Positions 45,455-54,561 of a stretch of 64,000 bases of DNA are shown here, in pieces. The stretch is from Actinomycetospora callitridis. GTDB taxonomy: Bacteria > Actinomycetota > Actinomycetes > Mycobacteriales > Pseudonocardiaceae. The notes under the pieces were generated by a model. The model was not told the origin of the DNA and made no database searches. It saw only the letters and a list, made by a program, of their open reading frames with translations. Numbering within the stretch: position 1 is the first letter of the stretch; every line of letters starts with the position of its first letter. The position numbers and the translations under genes are program-made. The stretch covers positions 682,001 through 746,000 of the forward strand of contig NZ_JAQZAK010000002.1 in assembly GCF_028737265.1 (NCBI RefSeq), given 5' to 3'.

Positions 45455-46914
45455 GGGCGCGCCCCCCGGACCCGGCGGATCGCGGTCGGCAGGGCGGCCT
45501 GGACGTGCGACGCGGGCACCGGCGATCCGGGGCCCACGTCCGCGCCCGCCCCGATCTCGGCGGCGCGGGCGTGCACGAACGCCGCGCAGCCGCCCGCCCA
45601 CCAGGGCTCGAGGCCGGCGGCGAGCAGGGCGCCGGCGACCCCGGAGAGCACGTCGCCGGAGCCCGCGGTGGCGAGCCAGGCGCTGCCCGCGGGGTGCACG
45701 AGCACGCGCCCGTCGGGCGCCGCGACGACCGTGGCGTTGCCCTTGAGCAGCACGGTCACCCCGAGGTCGGCGGCCGCGCGCCGGGCCGAGTCGACGCGGT
45801 CGTCGGTGAGCTCGGCGACGCGGGCGAACTCGCCGGCGTGCGGGGTGATCAGCACCGGGGCGCCCGCGGCCTTCTCCCGCAGCTCGGCGTGCTGGCCGAG
45901 CAGCGTCACCGCGTCGGCGTCGGCGAGCACCGGCAGGCCGGCGTCGAGGACGTCGCCGAGGGTCTGCGCGCCGGTGTCGTCGGTCCCGAGGCCCGGCCCG
46001 ACGACCCAGGCCTGCACACGCCCCGCCTCGCCGACGGTGTCGGTGGCGACGATCTCGGGCCACACGGCGCGGACCTCGTCGGCGGCGCTGCCCGCGTACC
46101 GGACCATGCCGCTGGTGGACAGCGCCGCGGCGCCGGCGGCGAGGACGGCGGCGCCGGGGTAGGTCCGGGAGCCGGCGGCGATCCCGACGACGCCCTGGCT
46201 GTACTTGTCGTCGCCGGGCCCGGGCACCGGCCAGCGCGCGCCGACGTCGGCGGCGTCGAGCACGTCGACCGGGGCCGGCGGGAGCTCGGGACCGAGCCCG
46301 ATGTCGATCAGGGTGACGGGGCCGCACAGGGCCGCGGCGAGCACGTGGACGGGCTTGCGCGCCCCGAACGTCACGGTGGCGGCGGCGCGGACGTGGTGCT
46401 CGCCCGGGACGCCGGTGAGCGGGTCGACGCCGCTGGGGGTGTCGACGGCGAGGATCGGGACGCCGGCGACCTGCGCGGCGTCCACCAGCGTGGCCGCCTC
46501 GGGCCGCAGGCCCCCACGGGCGCCGGTGCCGACGATCGCGTCGACGACGAGGTCGGCGTGGTGCACGGCCGCGACGCCGTGCTCGACGTCGGTGACGATG
46601 CGGCCGCGCTGTTTCCGCAGGGCCGCCAGCCCGGCAGGGTGTGCGCGGTCCGGGCTCAGCAGCACGGCGGTGACGGCGACGCCGCGGCGGCGCAGCTCGT
46701 CGCCGGCCCAGAGCCCGTCGCCGCCGTTGTTGCCCGCGCCGGCGAGGACGACGACCCGGCGACCGGCGACCCCGCCGGTGCGGCGCCGGAGCTCGGCGAG
46801 GGCGACCCGCGCGAGGCCGTGCGCCGCCCGCCGCATGAGCGCGCCCTCGGGGGTGCGCGCGAGCACGGGCTCCTCGGCGGCACCCACCTGCTCGGGCGTC
46901 CAGACGCCGTACAC
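45451..46914 (-). CDS. nnr: Bifunctional NAD(P)H-hydrate epimerase/dehydratase
   Basis: This 487-residue enzyme repairs hydrated NAD(P)H. The N-terminal epimerase (about 1-210) has VVVLAGAGNNGGDGLW and AVDTPSGVDPLTG. The C-terminal ribokinase-like dehydratase (about 225-487) has LITPHAGEFARVAELT and SAWLATAGSGDVLSGVAGALLA. It is the first gene of the operon running to rimI. A 46-bp palindrome separates it from glmS. Confidence 0.95.
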   Translation of the reverse strand: MYGVWTPEQVGAAEEPVLARTPEGALMRRAAHGLARVALAELRRRTGGVAGRRVVVLAGAGNNGGDGLWAGDELRRRGVAVTAVLLSPDRAHPAGLAALRKQRGRIVTDVEHGVAAVHHADLVVDAIVGTGARGGLRPEAATLVDAAQVAGVPILAVDTPSGVDPLTGVPGEHHVRAAATVTFGARKPVHVLAAALCGPVTLIDIGLGPELPPAPVDVLDAADVGARWPVPGPGDDKYSQGVVGIAAGSRTYPGAAVLAAGAAALSTSGMVRYAGSAADEVRAVWPEIVATDTVGEAGRVQAWVVGPGLGTDDTGAQTLGDVLDAGLPVLADADAVTLLGQHAELREKAAGAPVLITPHAGEFARVAELTDDRVDSARRAAADLGVTVLLKGNATVVAAPDGRVLVHPAGSAWLATAGSGDVLSGVAGALLAAGLEPWWAGGCAAFVHARAAEIGAGADVGPGSPVPASHVQAALPTAIRRVRGARP

Positions 46915-46932
46915 GGTTGCCTCCTCCGTCGG

Positions 46933-46978
46933 TATGTGAGCGATTTTCCCGGCTATAGCCGGGAAGATCGCTCACATA
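46933..46978. terminator. 46-bp palindrome (copy 3) between glmS and nnr
   Basis: 22 of 23 pairs match around CTA|TAG, exactly the same length as copies 1 and 2. The ends read TATGTGAG and CTCACATA, so GTGAG/CTCAC sit at the same positions, but the inner arm is different (CCCGGCTATAGCCGGG core). It starts three bases beyond the glmS stop, the position of a glmS terminator. Confidence 0.8.
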
Positions 46979-46981
46979 GGC

Positions 46982-48856
46982 CTACTCGACGGTGACGGAC
47001 TTCGCGAGGTTGCGGGGCTTGTCGACGTCGTAGCCGCGGGCGCGGGCGACCTCGGCGGCGAAGACCTGCAGCGGGACGCTGGCCACGAGCGGCTGGAGCA
47101 GGGTCGACACCGCCGGGACCTCGATGAGGTGCTCGGCGAACGGGCGCACCGTCTCGTCGCCCTCCTCCGCCACCACGATCGTCCGGGCCCCGCGGGCCTG
47201 GATCTCGCGGATGTTCGAGAGCAGCTTCTGGTGCAGGATCGCGCGTCCCTTGGGCGACGGCATGACCACCACGACGGGCAGGTCCTGCTCGATCAGCGCG
47301 ATCGGGCCGTGCTTGAGCTCGCCGGCCGCGAAGCCCTCGGCGTGCATGTAGGCGAGCTCCTTGAGCTTGAGCGCGCCCTCGAGGGCCACCGGGAAGCCGA
47401 CGTGGCGGCCGAGGAACAGCACCGCCTTCGACGCGGAGAGCTCGCGGGCCAGCGCGCGGGTGGGCTCGACGACCGTCTGCAGCACGCGCGCCACGGCATC
47501 GGTGCTCGACTCGAGCTCCGCGTACTCGCGGGCGACCTCGTCGGCGTACTTCGTGCCGAACACCTGCGCCAGCGCCAGGCCGACGAGGTAGCAGGCGATG
47601 ACCTGCGCGGTGAACGTCTTCGTCGCCGCGACGCCGACCTCGGGGCCGGCGTGGGTGTAGAGCACCGCGTCGGACTCGCGGGGGATCTGGGCGCCGTTGG
47701 TGTTGCAGATCGCCAGCACCCGGGCCTTCTGCTCGCGCGCGTGGCGCACGGCCTCCAGCGTGTCGGCGGTCTCGCCCGACTGGGAGATCGCGACGACGAG
47801 CGTGGAGCGGTCGAGCACCGGGTCGCGGTAGCGGAACTCGCTGGCGACCTCGACCTCGACCGGGATGCGGCACCAGTGCTCGATCGCGTACTTCGCGAGC
47901 AGGCCCGCGTGGTAAGCGGTGCCGCAGGCGACGACGAACACCTTGTCGATGTCGCGCAGCTCCTGGTCGGAGAGGCGCTGCTCGTCGAGCACGATGCGGC
48001 CGTCGACGAGGTGCCCGCGCAGCGTGTCGGCCAGCGCGGTCGGCTGCTCCTCGATCTCCTTCAGCATGAAGAAGTCGTGGCCGCCCTTCTCGGCGGCGGC
48101 GATGTCCCAGTCGACGTGGAACGGGCGGGTCTTGGCGGTGTCGCCGTGGAAGTCGGTGACGACGGCGCCGTCGCGGGTCAGCGTGACGATCTGGTCCTGA
48201 CCGAGCTCGACCGCCTCGCGGGTGTGGTCGATGAACGCGGCGACGTCGGAGGCCACGAACATCTCGCCCTCGCCGACGCCGACCACCAGCGGCGAGGAGC
48301 GCCGGGCGGCGACGATCTCGTCGGGCCGGTCGGCGTGGGTGAACACCAGCGTGAACGCACCCTCGAGCCGCGCCACGACGGCGCGCACGGCGCCCGTGAG
48401 CCCGGCGCCCGGGTCGGCCTCGAACGCCCGCGCGACCATGTGGGCCGCGACCTCGGTGTCGGTGTCGCTGGCCAGCTCGACGCCCTCGGACTCGAGCTCG
48501 GCGCGCAGCGCGGCGAAGTTCTCGATGATCCCGTTGTGGACGACCGCGACCTTGCCGGTGGCGTCCTGGTGCGGGTGGGCGTTGCGGTCGGTCGGCGGCC
48601 CGTGGGTGGCCCAGCGGGTGTGCCCCATCCCGGTGGTCCCACCCCGCCCGGTGGGCTGGTCCGACGCCCCGTTCTCGGGCAGGACCGCGACGAGGTTGTC
48701 GAGCGGTCCGGCCGCCCGGTGCACCTCGAGCGACCCCGTCCCGTCGACGACCGAGACCCCCGCGGAGTCGTACCCGCGGTACTCCAGTCGTCTCAAACCA
48801 TTGACGAGGACCTCTTGGGCTCCGCGCCAGCCGACGTATCCCACGATCCCGCACAC
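46982..48856 (-). CDS. glmS: Glutamine-fructose-6-phosphate aminotransferase
   Basis: The product is 624 residues from GTG 48856, giving the catalytic Cys2 (CGIVGYVG). It has an N-terminal class II glutaminase (to about 240) and two SIS sugar isomerase domains (SQSGETADT and LGRHVGFPVALEGALKLKELAYMHAEGF). It makes glucosamine-6-phosphate for cell-wall precursors; glmM, the next enzyme, is at 51.1 kb. No ribozyme-like leader is seen. A palindromic terminator follows. Confidence 0.97.
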   Translation of the reverse strand: MCGIVGYVGWRGAQEVLVNGLRRLEYRGYDSAGVSVVDGTGSLEVHRAAGPLDNLVAVLPENGASDQPTGRGGTTGMGHTRWATHGPPTDRNAHPHQDATGKVAVVHNGIIENFAALRAELESEGVELASDTDTEVAAHMVARAFEADPGAGLTGAVRAVVARLEGAFTLVFTHADRPDEIVAARRSSPLVVGVGEGEMFVASDVAAFIDHTREAVELGQDQIVTLTRDGAVVTDFHGDTAKTRPFHVDWDIAAAEKGGHDFFMLKEIEEQPTALADTLRGHLVDGRIVLDEQRLSDQELRDIDKVFVVACGTAYHAGLLAKYAIEHWCRIPVEVEVASEFRYRDPVLDRSTLVVAISQSGETADTLEAVRHAREQKARVLAICNTNGAQIPRESDAVLYTHAGPEVGVAATKTFTAQVIACYLVGLALAQVFGTKYADEVAREYAELESSTDAVARVLQTVVEPTRALARELSASKAVLFLGRHVGFPVALEGALKLKELAYMHAEGFAAGELKHGPIALIEQDLPVVVVMPSPKGRAILHQKLLSNIREIQARGARTIVVAEEGDETVRPFAEHLIEVPAVSTLLQPLVASVPLQVFAAEVARARGYDVDKPRNLAKSVTVE

Positions 48857-48959
48857 GGGCCTCAGGGTAGACGCGACCGCTCGCGGCTCCTGCGGGTGCA
48901 CGACCTCCCGGGGGGTCACGACGGGCCGTGACCGCCCCGCTCCGATAGGTTCCCGGGCC

Positions 48960-49841
48960 ATGGCGAGCGTGATCGGTGGGAAGGCCCTGGCGCCGAAGGC
49001 CGTGGTCGCCGAGCTCTCGCGGCCCGGCCCGTACCCCGTGCTGCGCGGAGAGCTCGCGCTGGTCGGGCTGCCCGGAGCGGTGTTCACCCCCGCCACGGGC
49101 ACCGGCCTGCCGGCCGTGGCCTTCGCGCACGACTGGCTGCAGCCGGCCTCCCGCTACTTCGGGCTGCTCCGGCACCTCGCGAGCTGGGGGATCGTCGCCG
49201 CGGCCCCGGACACCCAGCGCAGCCCGATCGGCTCGCACCGTGCCCTCGCGCACGACCTGCGCACCGCCCTCGGCGTCTGCTCCGGCGTGCGGCTGGGCGG
49301 CAGCGCCCGCGGCGCCGCCGTGAGCGTCGACCCGGGCAGGCTCGGCCTCGCCGGGCACGGCATGGGCGCGGGATCGGCCGTCCTCGCCGCGGCCGTGCCC
49401 GCGGCCGACACGCAGGTGCAGGCGGTCGGCGAGCCGTACTGGGAGGTGGGTCACGGCGTCGCGGTCCAGGCCGTCGCCACCATCGCCCTGACCGACACGA
49501 AGCCCTCGGCGGTCGACGCCGCCCGGGCCGTGCACCTGCCCGGCATGCACCTCGGCTTCGGCAAGGACCTCGTCTCGCCGCCCGCGGCGGGCGCCGACCT
49601 GGTCGAGCAGAACTGGGGCGGCGAGTCGTCGCTGCGCACGCTCAAGAAGGCCACCCACCTCGGCCTGCTCGAGGGTCGGCACTGGAGCGACATCCTGCTC
49701 GACGGCAAGGGCGAGCCGGCGACGCGGAGCCTCGTGAAGGCGCTGCTCACCGGGTTCCTGCTGCACCGCCTGAACGGCGACGGGCGTTACGCGGCGGCCT
49801 TCGACGGCCCGGTCAAGGGGACCGAGGTCCACTCGGCCTGA
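48960..49841 (+). CDS. Alpha/beta hydrolase-fold protein with nucleophile Ser replaced by Gly
   Basis: The product is 293 residues from ATG 48960, with a fold like dienelactone-hydrolase/cutinase relatives (AVAFAHDWLQPASRY, LASWGIVAAAPDTQ). The nucleophile elbow reads LAGHGMGAGS where family members have GHSMGG; the DNA codon is GGC. The acid (GKDLVSPP) and His (KATHLGLLEG) regions remain. It may therefore be inactive or act as a binding protein. It is divergent from glmS, a conserved neighbourhood in Pseudonocardiales in my recollection. It overlaps the next, convergent gene by 29 bases. Confidence 0.8.
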   Translation: MASVIGGKALAPKAVVAELSRPGPYPVLRGELALVGLPGAVFTPATGTGLPAVAFAHDWLQPASRYFGLLRHLASWGIVAAAPDTQRSPIGSHRALAHDLRTALGVCSGVRLGGSARGAAVSVDPGRLGLAGHGMGAGSAVLAAAVPAADTQVQAVGEPYWEVGHGVAVQAVATIALTDTKPSAVDAARAVHLPGMHLGFGKDLVSPPAAGADLVEQNWGGESSLRTLKKATHLGLLEGRHWSDILLDGKGEPATRSLVKALLTGFLLHRLNGDGRYAAAFDGPVKGTEVHSA

Positions 49842-50568
49842 GCGGGTCGCCCCCGCCCGCCGCGAGGCGCTCGCGCACCCGCGCGCCGGCCTCGCGTCCG
49901 GCGGCACGGCTGCGCGCGGCGGCGGCGAGGAAGACGCGCAGGCGCTCCTCGAGGTCGGCGGCCCAGGCCCGCAGCCGGGATTCCGCCGACGGGTCGGCGC
50001 CGAGCGCGGCCAGCAGGGCGTCGACCTGGGCCGGGTGCAGGCCGCCGACAGGGTCCGTGGGCCGGACGGCGGCCGCGCCCGCCGCGAGGTCGCGCGACGC
50101 GGCCGCGACGGTGGCCGCCGCCACCTCGAAGACGTCCGCGGTGTCCCCCAGCTCGCCCACGAGGCCGTGCGCGGAGCGCGCGAGCGCCGACACCCGCTTC
50201 TGCACGGCGTCGGCGGACGGTCCCGCCCACGTGTCCCACAGCGGCCCGAGGTCCTCGGCGGTGTCGACGTGCTGACGGCGCACCTGCGTCGCGGCCTCGC
50301 GCAGCGCCTCCGCCTGCGCGGCGAGCGCCGCCGGGTCGGGGAGCTCGCGGGCCTCGGCGCCGGCGCGCCGCACGGTGGCCGGGTCGGTGTCCGGGCCGGC
50401 GGGGATGCCCCGCCAGCGCGGCGGCAGGGCCGTCCAGCGGGTGAGGTGGGTGGTCAGTACGCCGACCGCCGTGTCGACGGCGCCGAACAGGACGGCGCGG
50501 GTCGGCCCCGCGACGTCGACCGGGCCGGCCTCTCCGACGAGCCGGAGCGGGCGGTCGGGGCGGGTCAC
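49813..50568 (-). CDS. WXG100-like protein, 251 residues, unknown function
   Basis: No exact family recognised. The centre (residues 75-170) is helical with LWDTWAGPSADAVQKRVSALA, similar to the W-x-G turn of WXG100 proteins. The C-terminal third is an Arg/Ala-rich coil. GTG 50568 overlaps the upstream 124-residue gene (GTGA). It lies just outside the ESX-4 locus and could be a large WXG100-type secretion substrate or partner. The tail overlaps the convergent hydrolase gene. Confidence 0.6.
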   Translation of the reverse strand: MTRPDRPLRLVGEAGPVDVAGPTRAVLFGAVDTAVGVLTTHLTRWTALPPRWRGIPAGPDTDPATVRRAGAEARELPDPAALAAQAEALREAATQVRRQHVDTAEDLGPLWDTWAGPSADAVQKRVSALARSAHGLVGELGDTADVFEVAAATVAAASRDLAAGAAAVRPTDPVGGLHPAQVDALLAALGADPSAESRLRAWAADLEERLRVFLAAAARSRAAGREAGARVRERLAAGGGDPLRPSGPRSP

Positions 50569-50939
50569 CCGGCGCTGCGCGGCACCCCGCGCGGTCCGGG
50601 GCCCCCGGGGCCGGTGTCGTCACCGTTCTCGTCGCCCGACCCGGCGCTGAGCAGGTGCTCCGCCAGGTCGTCGACGGCGCCGGCGTGGGCCCGCAGGAGC
50701 GCGACGGCCGAGAGCGTGCCGCTCTCACCGGCCCGGCCGGGCTCGCCGTGGTCGGCGCTGAGCCGGTCGGCCAGCTCGTGGAGGTCGCGCGCGCGGCCCG
50801 TCACGGCCTCGACGACCTCGGGGAGGTCGGGCGGCGGGCCGTCGTCCTCGGCGGCGTCGTCGTCGTTCGTGGGGCCGAGACCCTCGAGGAGCTCGTCCAG
50901 GTGCCGGGCCGGACCGTGCGGGGGCGGGATCGAGTCCAT
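50565..50939 (-). CDS. Small acidic helical protein, unknown function
   Basis: The product has 124 residues. The N-terminal 50 are Asp/Pro-rich; the middle is predicted helical (LPEVVEAVTGRARDLHELADRLSAD...LLRAHAGAVDDLAEHLL). The tail is Gly-rich. Translational coupling to the WXG100-like gene suggests they act together, as ESX partner pairs do. No domain recognised. Confidence 0.55.
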   Translation of the reverse strand: MDSIPPPHGPARHLDELLEGLGPTNDDDAAEDDGPPPDLPEVVEAVTGRARDLHELADRLSADHGEPGRAGESGTLSAVALLRAHAGAVDDLAEHLLSAGSGDENGDDTGPGGPGPRGVPRSAG

Positions 50940-51141
50940 CCGCGTCCTCCGCGTCCGGCCCGCACGAGCGGGGAACCGACACCGTCCCGTCCCGCTCCCG
51001 ACGACGCCGGGGCGCGGGACCGCCGTCAGGTTAACGCCTGACCGACCGCCCGGGAGCGCGAACCCGGGACCGGTCCGTCCCGGTGGGTGAGGCCGTACCG
51101 AGCGTCGCGAACCGGCTGCGCTGCGTCGCCGACGGACGTCG

Positions 51142-52505
51142 TCAGCGGACGCTGGAGACGAGCCCCGCGAGGCGGTCGGCGACCTGGCCGGCCACCACCT
51201 GCGTCGGCGCCTCGACCATCACGCGGACGAGCTGCTCGGTGCCCGAGGGGCGCAGCAGCACCCGGCCCCGGCCCGCGAGCTCGGCCTCGGCGGCGGCGAC
51301 GGCGTCGGCGACCTCGGTCGAGGCGCCCACGGCGGCCTTGTCGGCGACGGGCACGTTGACGAGCACCTGGGGCAGGCGCGTCATCACGGCGGCGAGGTCG
51401 CCGAGCGGGCGTCCGGTGTGAGCGACGCGCGCCATGAGGCGCAGGGCCGTGAGCAGCCCGTCGCCGGTGGTGGCGTGCGCCGGGAGCACGACGTGCCCGG
51501 ACTGCTCGCCGCCGAGCGAGAAGCTCCCGGAGCGCAGCTCCTCGAGGACGTAGCGGTCGCCCACCGCCGTCGTCCGCAGCGCGACCCCGGCGTCGGCCAT
51601 GGCGAGGTGCAGGCCGAGGTTGCTCATCACGGTGACGACGAGGGTGTCCGCCGCGAGCTCGCCGCGCTCGTGCATGTCGAGCGCGAGGATCGCGAGGATC
51701 TGGTCGCCGTCGACGACGGAGCCGTCGGCCGCCACGGCGAGGCACCGGTCGGCGTCGCCGTCGTGGGCGATCCCCAGGTCGGCACCCTCGGCCACGACCG
51801 CTTGCGTGAGGACGTCCATGTGCGTGGAGCCGACGCCGTCGTTGATGTTCCAGCCGTCGGGGTCCGCGTGCAGCGCGGTCACCCGGGCGCCGGCCGCGGC
51901 GTACGCGCGGGGCGCGGCCAGCGAGGCGGCGCCGTGCGCGCAGTCGACGACGACGTGCAGCCCCGCCAGCGGCGTCGGCGTGGCCGACGCGAGGTGGGCC
52001 ACGTAGCGCTCGAGCGCATCGGGGACGTCGCGCACCCGGCCGATGTCGTGGCCGGTGGGACGCGGCGTGGCGTCGCCCGCGCGGACGTGGGCCTCGATCT
52101 CGTCCTCGAGCGCGTCGGGCAGCTTGTGCCCGCCGGCGGCGAAGAGCTTGATGCCGTTGTCGGGCATCGGGTTGTGCGACGCTGAGATCATCACACCGAG
52201 GTCGGCGTCGAACTCGCCGGTGAGGTACGCGACGCCCGGCGTCGGCAACACGCCGACACGCAGGACGTCTGCGCCCGCGGCGCTCAGACCGGCGGTGACC
52301 GCCGCCTCGAGCATCTCGCCGCTGGCCCGCGGGTCACGACCCACGACGGCCAGGGGACGACCGCCCGAGGCACCACGCCGACCGCCGGCCCGGGCGTGCT
52401 CGGCGAGCACGCCCGCAGCCGACGCGGAGACCGCCGTCGCCAGCTCGGGCGACAGGTCGGCGTTGGCCAGCCCCCGCACACCGTCGGTGCCGAAGAGCCG
52501 CGCCA

Positions 52506-52506
<1 letters not shown>
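51142..52506 (-). CDS. glmM: Phosphoglucosamine mutase
   Basis: This 454-residue enzyme interconverts glucosamine-6-P and glucosamine-1-P for UDP-GlcNAc. It has [12 protein letters not shown] at the start, the phosphoserine in [14 protein letters not shown], the metal loop DGDADRC and the C-terminal [14 protein letters not shown]. Its start shares one base with the rpsI stop. The order rplM-rpsI-glmM is conserved in actinobacteria. A 202-bp gap without a gene follows. Confidence 0.97.
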
Positions 52507-53143
<637 letters not shown>

Positions 53144-53147
<4 letters not shown>

Positions 53148-53587
53148 TGGCTCACCTGTCGAATCTCGTAAGGCACCGGCTTCTGCGCGGCGTGGGGGTG
53201 CTCGGGACCGGCGTACACCTTGAGCTTGCTGCCCATGGCGCGGCCGAGGCGGTTGTGCGGAAGCATGCCCTTGATGGCCTTCTCGACCACGCGCGCCGGG
53301 AACCTGTCGAGCTCCTCGCCGATCGTGCGCGAGCGCAGGCCGCCGGGGAAGCCGCTGTGGTGGTACACCATCTTGTCGTCACGCTTGCCGCCGGTGAGGG
53401 CGATCTTCTCCGCGTTCACGATCACGACGAAGTCGCCGGTGTCGACGTGCGGCGCGTACGTCGGCTTGTGCTTGCCCCGCAGCAGCTGGGCGCTCTGGGC
53501 GGCCAGGCGGCCGAGGACGACGTCGGACGCGTCGATGACGTGCCAGGCGCGGTCGATGTCACCGGGCTTCGGACTGAACGTGCGCAC
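53144..53587 (-). CDS. rplM: Ribosomal protein L13
   Basis: The product is 147 residues from GTG 53587 ([19 protein letters not shown]), the usual family length; the longer frame to 53659 is not conserved in type. It has [27 protein letters not shown] and [22 protein letters not shown]. It leads rplM-rpsI-glmM. It binds 23S rRNA early in large-subunit assembly. Confidence 0.97.
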
Positions 53588-53748
53588 GGAAGCTACCTCG
53601 TCACGGACGGCTGGGCGGTCGGCTCGGGGCCGGGGTGTGGTCGAGCGGGCGCGGGACATGCACCGCGCATCAGTCGTCCAGAGTACGCGTGCGACCGTCG
53701 CCGACGGCGACCACCCCCTCGCCGCTGGCCGTCCCCGCGGAGCCGCCG

Positions 53749-54036
53749 TCAGGTGAACATGTTCTTCACCTGGTTCTCGGTGTTCTGGTAGTTCGCGTTG
53801 ACCGTGCCGGTGCGCGTGCCGATCTGCGCCAGCAGGCCCTTCATGTCCTCCCAGGACGTGCGGATCTGCTGCTGGCGCTGGCGGTAGAAGTCGGCGGCCG
53901 CGCCGTCCCAGACCGCGAGCTGGGCGATCGTGGAGTCCAGATCGGCCAGCTCCTGCTCGATGGCGGACGCGCCCCGGCCGATGTTGGCCTGCGCGCCCTC
54001 GATGTCGCCGAACGACACCCGGATCTCACTGCTCAT
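53749..54036 (-). CDS. esxT: WXG100 protein EsxT
   Basis: The product is 95 residues from ATG 54036. Two helices flank the WDG turn ([18 protein letters not shown]), the WXG100 signature. It sits next to rplM as EsxT does in M. tuberculosis. It should pair with the second WXG100 protein 29 bp upstream and be exported by ESX-4. The YxxxD/E export tail is better seen in the partner. Confidence 0.85.
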   Translation of the reverse strand: MSSEIRVSFGDIEGAQANIGRGASAIEQELADLDSTIAQLAVWDGAAADFYRQRQQQIRTSWEDMKGLLAQIGTRTGTVNANYQNTENQVKNMFT

Positions 54037-54065
54037 GGGGACTCCGTCCTCGAACGTCGGGTGTC

Positions 54066-54437
54066 TCAGAGGTACTGGCCGAGGCCGCCGCCGGAGGCGG
54101 GCGTCGTCGCCCCGGGGGCCGGACCCGACCCGCCCGTGCCGCCGAGCCGGGAGAACGCCTGGCGGTTGTCCTCGTCGGAGGCGGCGTAGTTCCGCCCGCT
54201 CTGGCCGATCTTCGCCGCGATCTCGTCGAGGGCGGTGTTGATCCGCGTCGCGTCCTCGTTCCACCGCGCCATGAGCCCCTGGAACGCGACCGACCCCTGC
54301 CCGCGCCACGTGCCCGCCAGGGGCGCGAGCTGCGACTGCAGGCTGCTCATGTGGCCCTGCATGCCCTGCTTGATGTCCTGGATCCGCTGCGAGGCGGTGA
54401 GCATGACGTCGGTCTCGGTACCGAACTGCCCGGCCAT
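54066..54437 (-). CDS. esxU: WXG100 protein EsxU
   Basis: The protein has 123 residues. The WXG turn is TWRGQGSVAF at about residue 43. The second helix ends in YAASDEDN, matching the YxxxD/E export signal. A Gly/Pro-rich tail of about 35 residues follows, longer than usual. It lies upstream of esxT and after the Rv3446c-like gene, the M. tuberculosis ESX-4 order. Confidence 0.88.
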   Translation of the reverse strand: MAGQFGTETDVMLTASQRIQDIKQGMQGHMSSLQSQLAPLAGTWRGQGSVAFQGLMARWNEDATRINTALDEIAAKIGQSGRNYAASDEDNRQAFSRLGGTGGSGPAPGATTPASGGGLGQYL

Positions 54438-54561
54438 CCGCGGCTCCCTCCGTGTCCGGGGGCCGACCGGCCCCGTGTGCTGCTGACGGATCGAGCATGA
54501 CGAGCGGGTGCGGGCCGTGGTGGTCGTTTCGTGAAACCCGCGGACCCGATCCGCGACCAGG

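Noticed and set aside
48857..48959. glmS ribozyme in the glmS leader
   Set aside because: The upstream gap is only about 100 bases to the divergent gene and shows no ribozyme-like pairing; such ribozymes are known mainly from Firmicutes.
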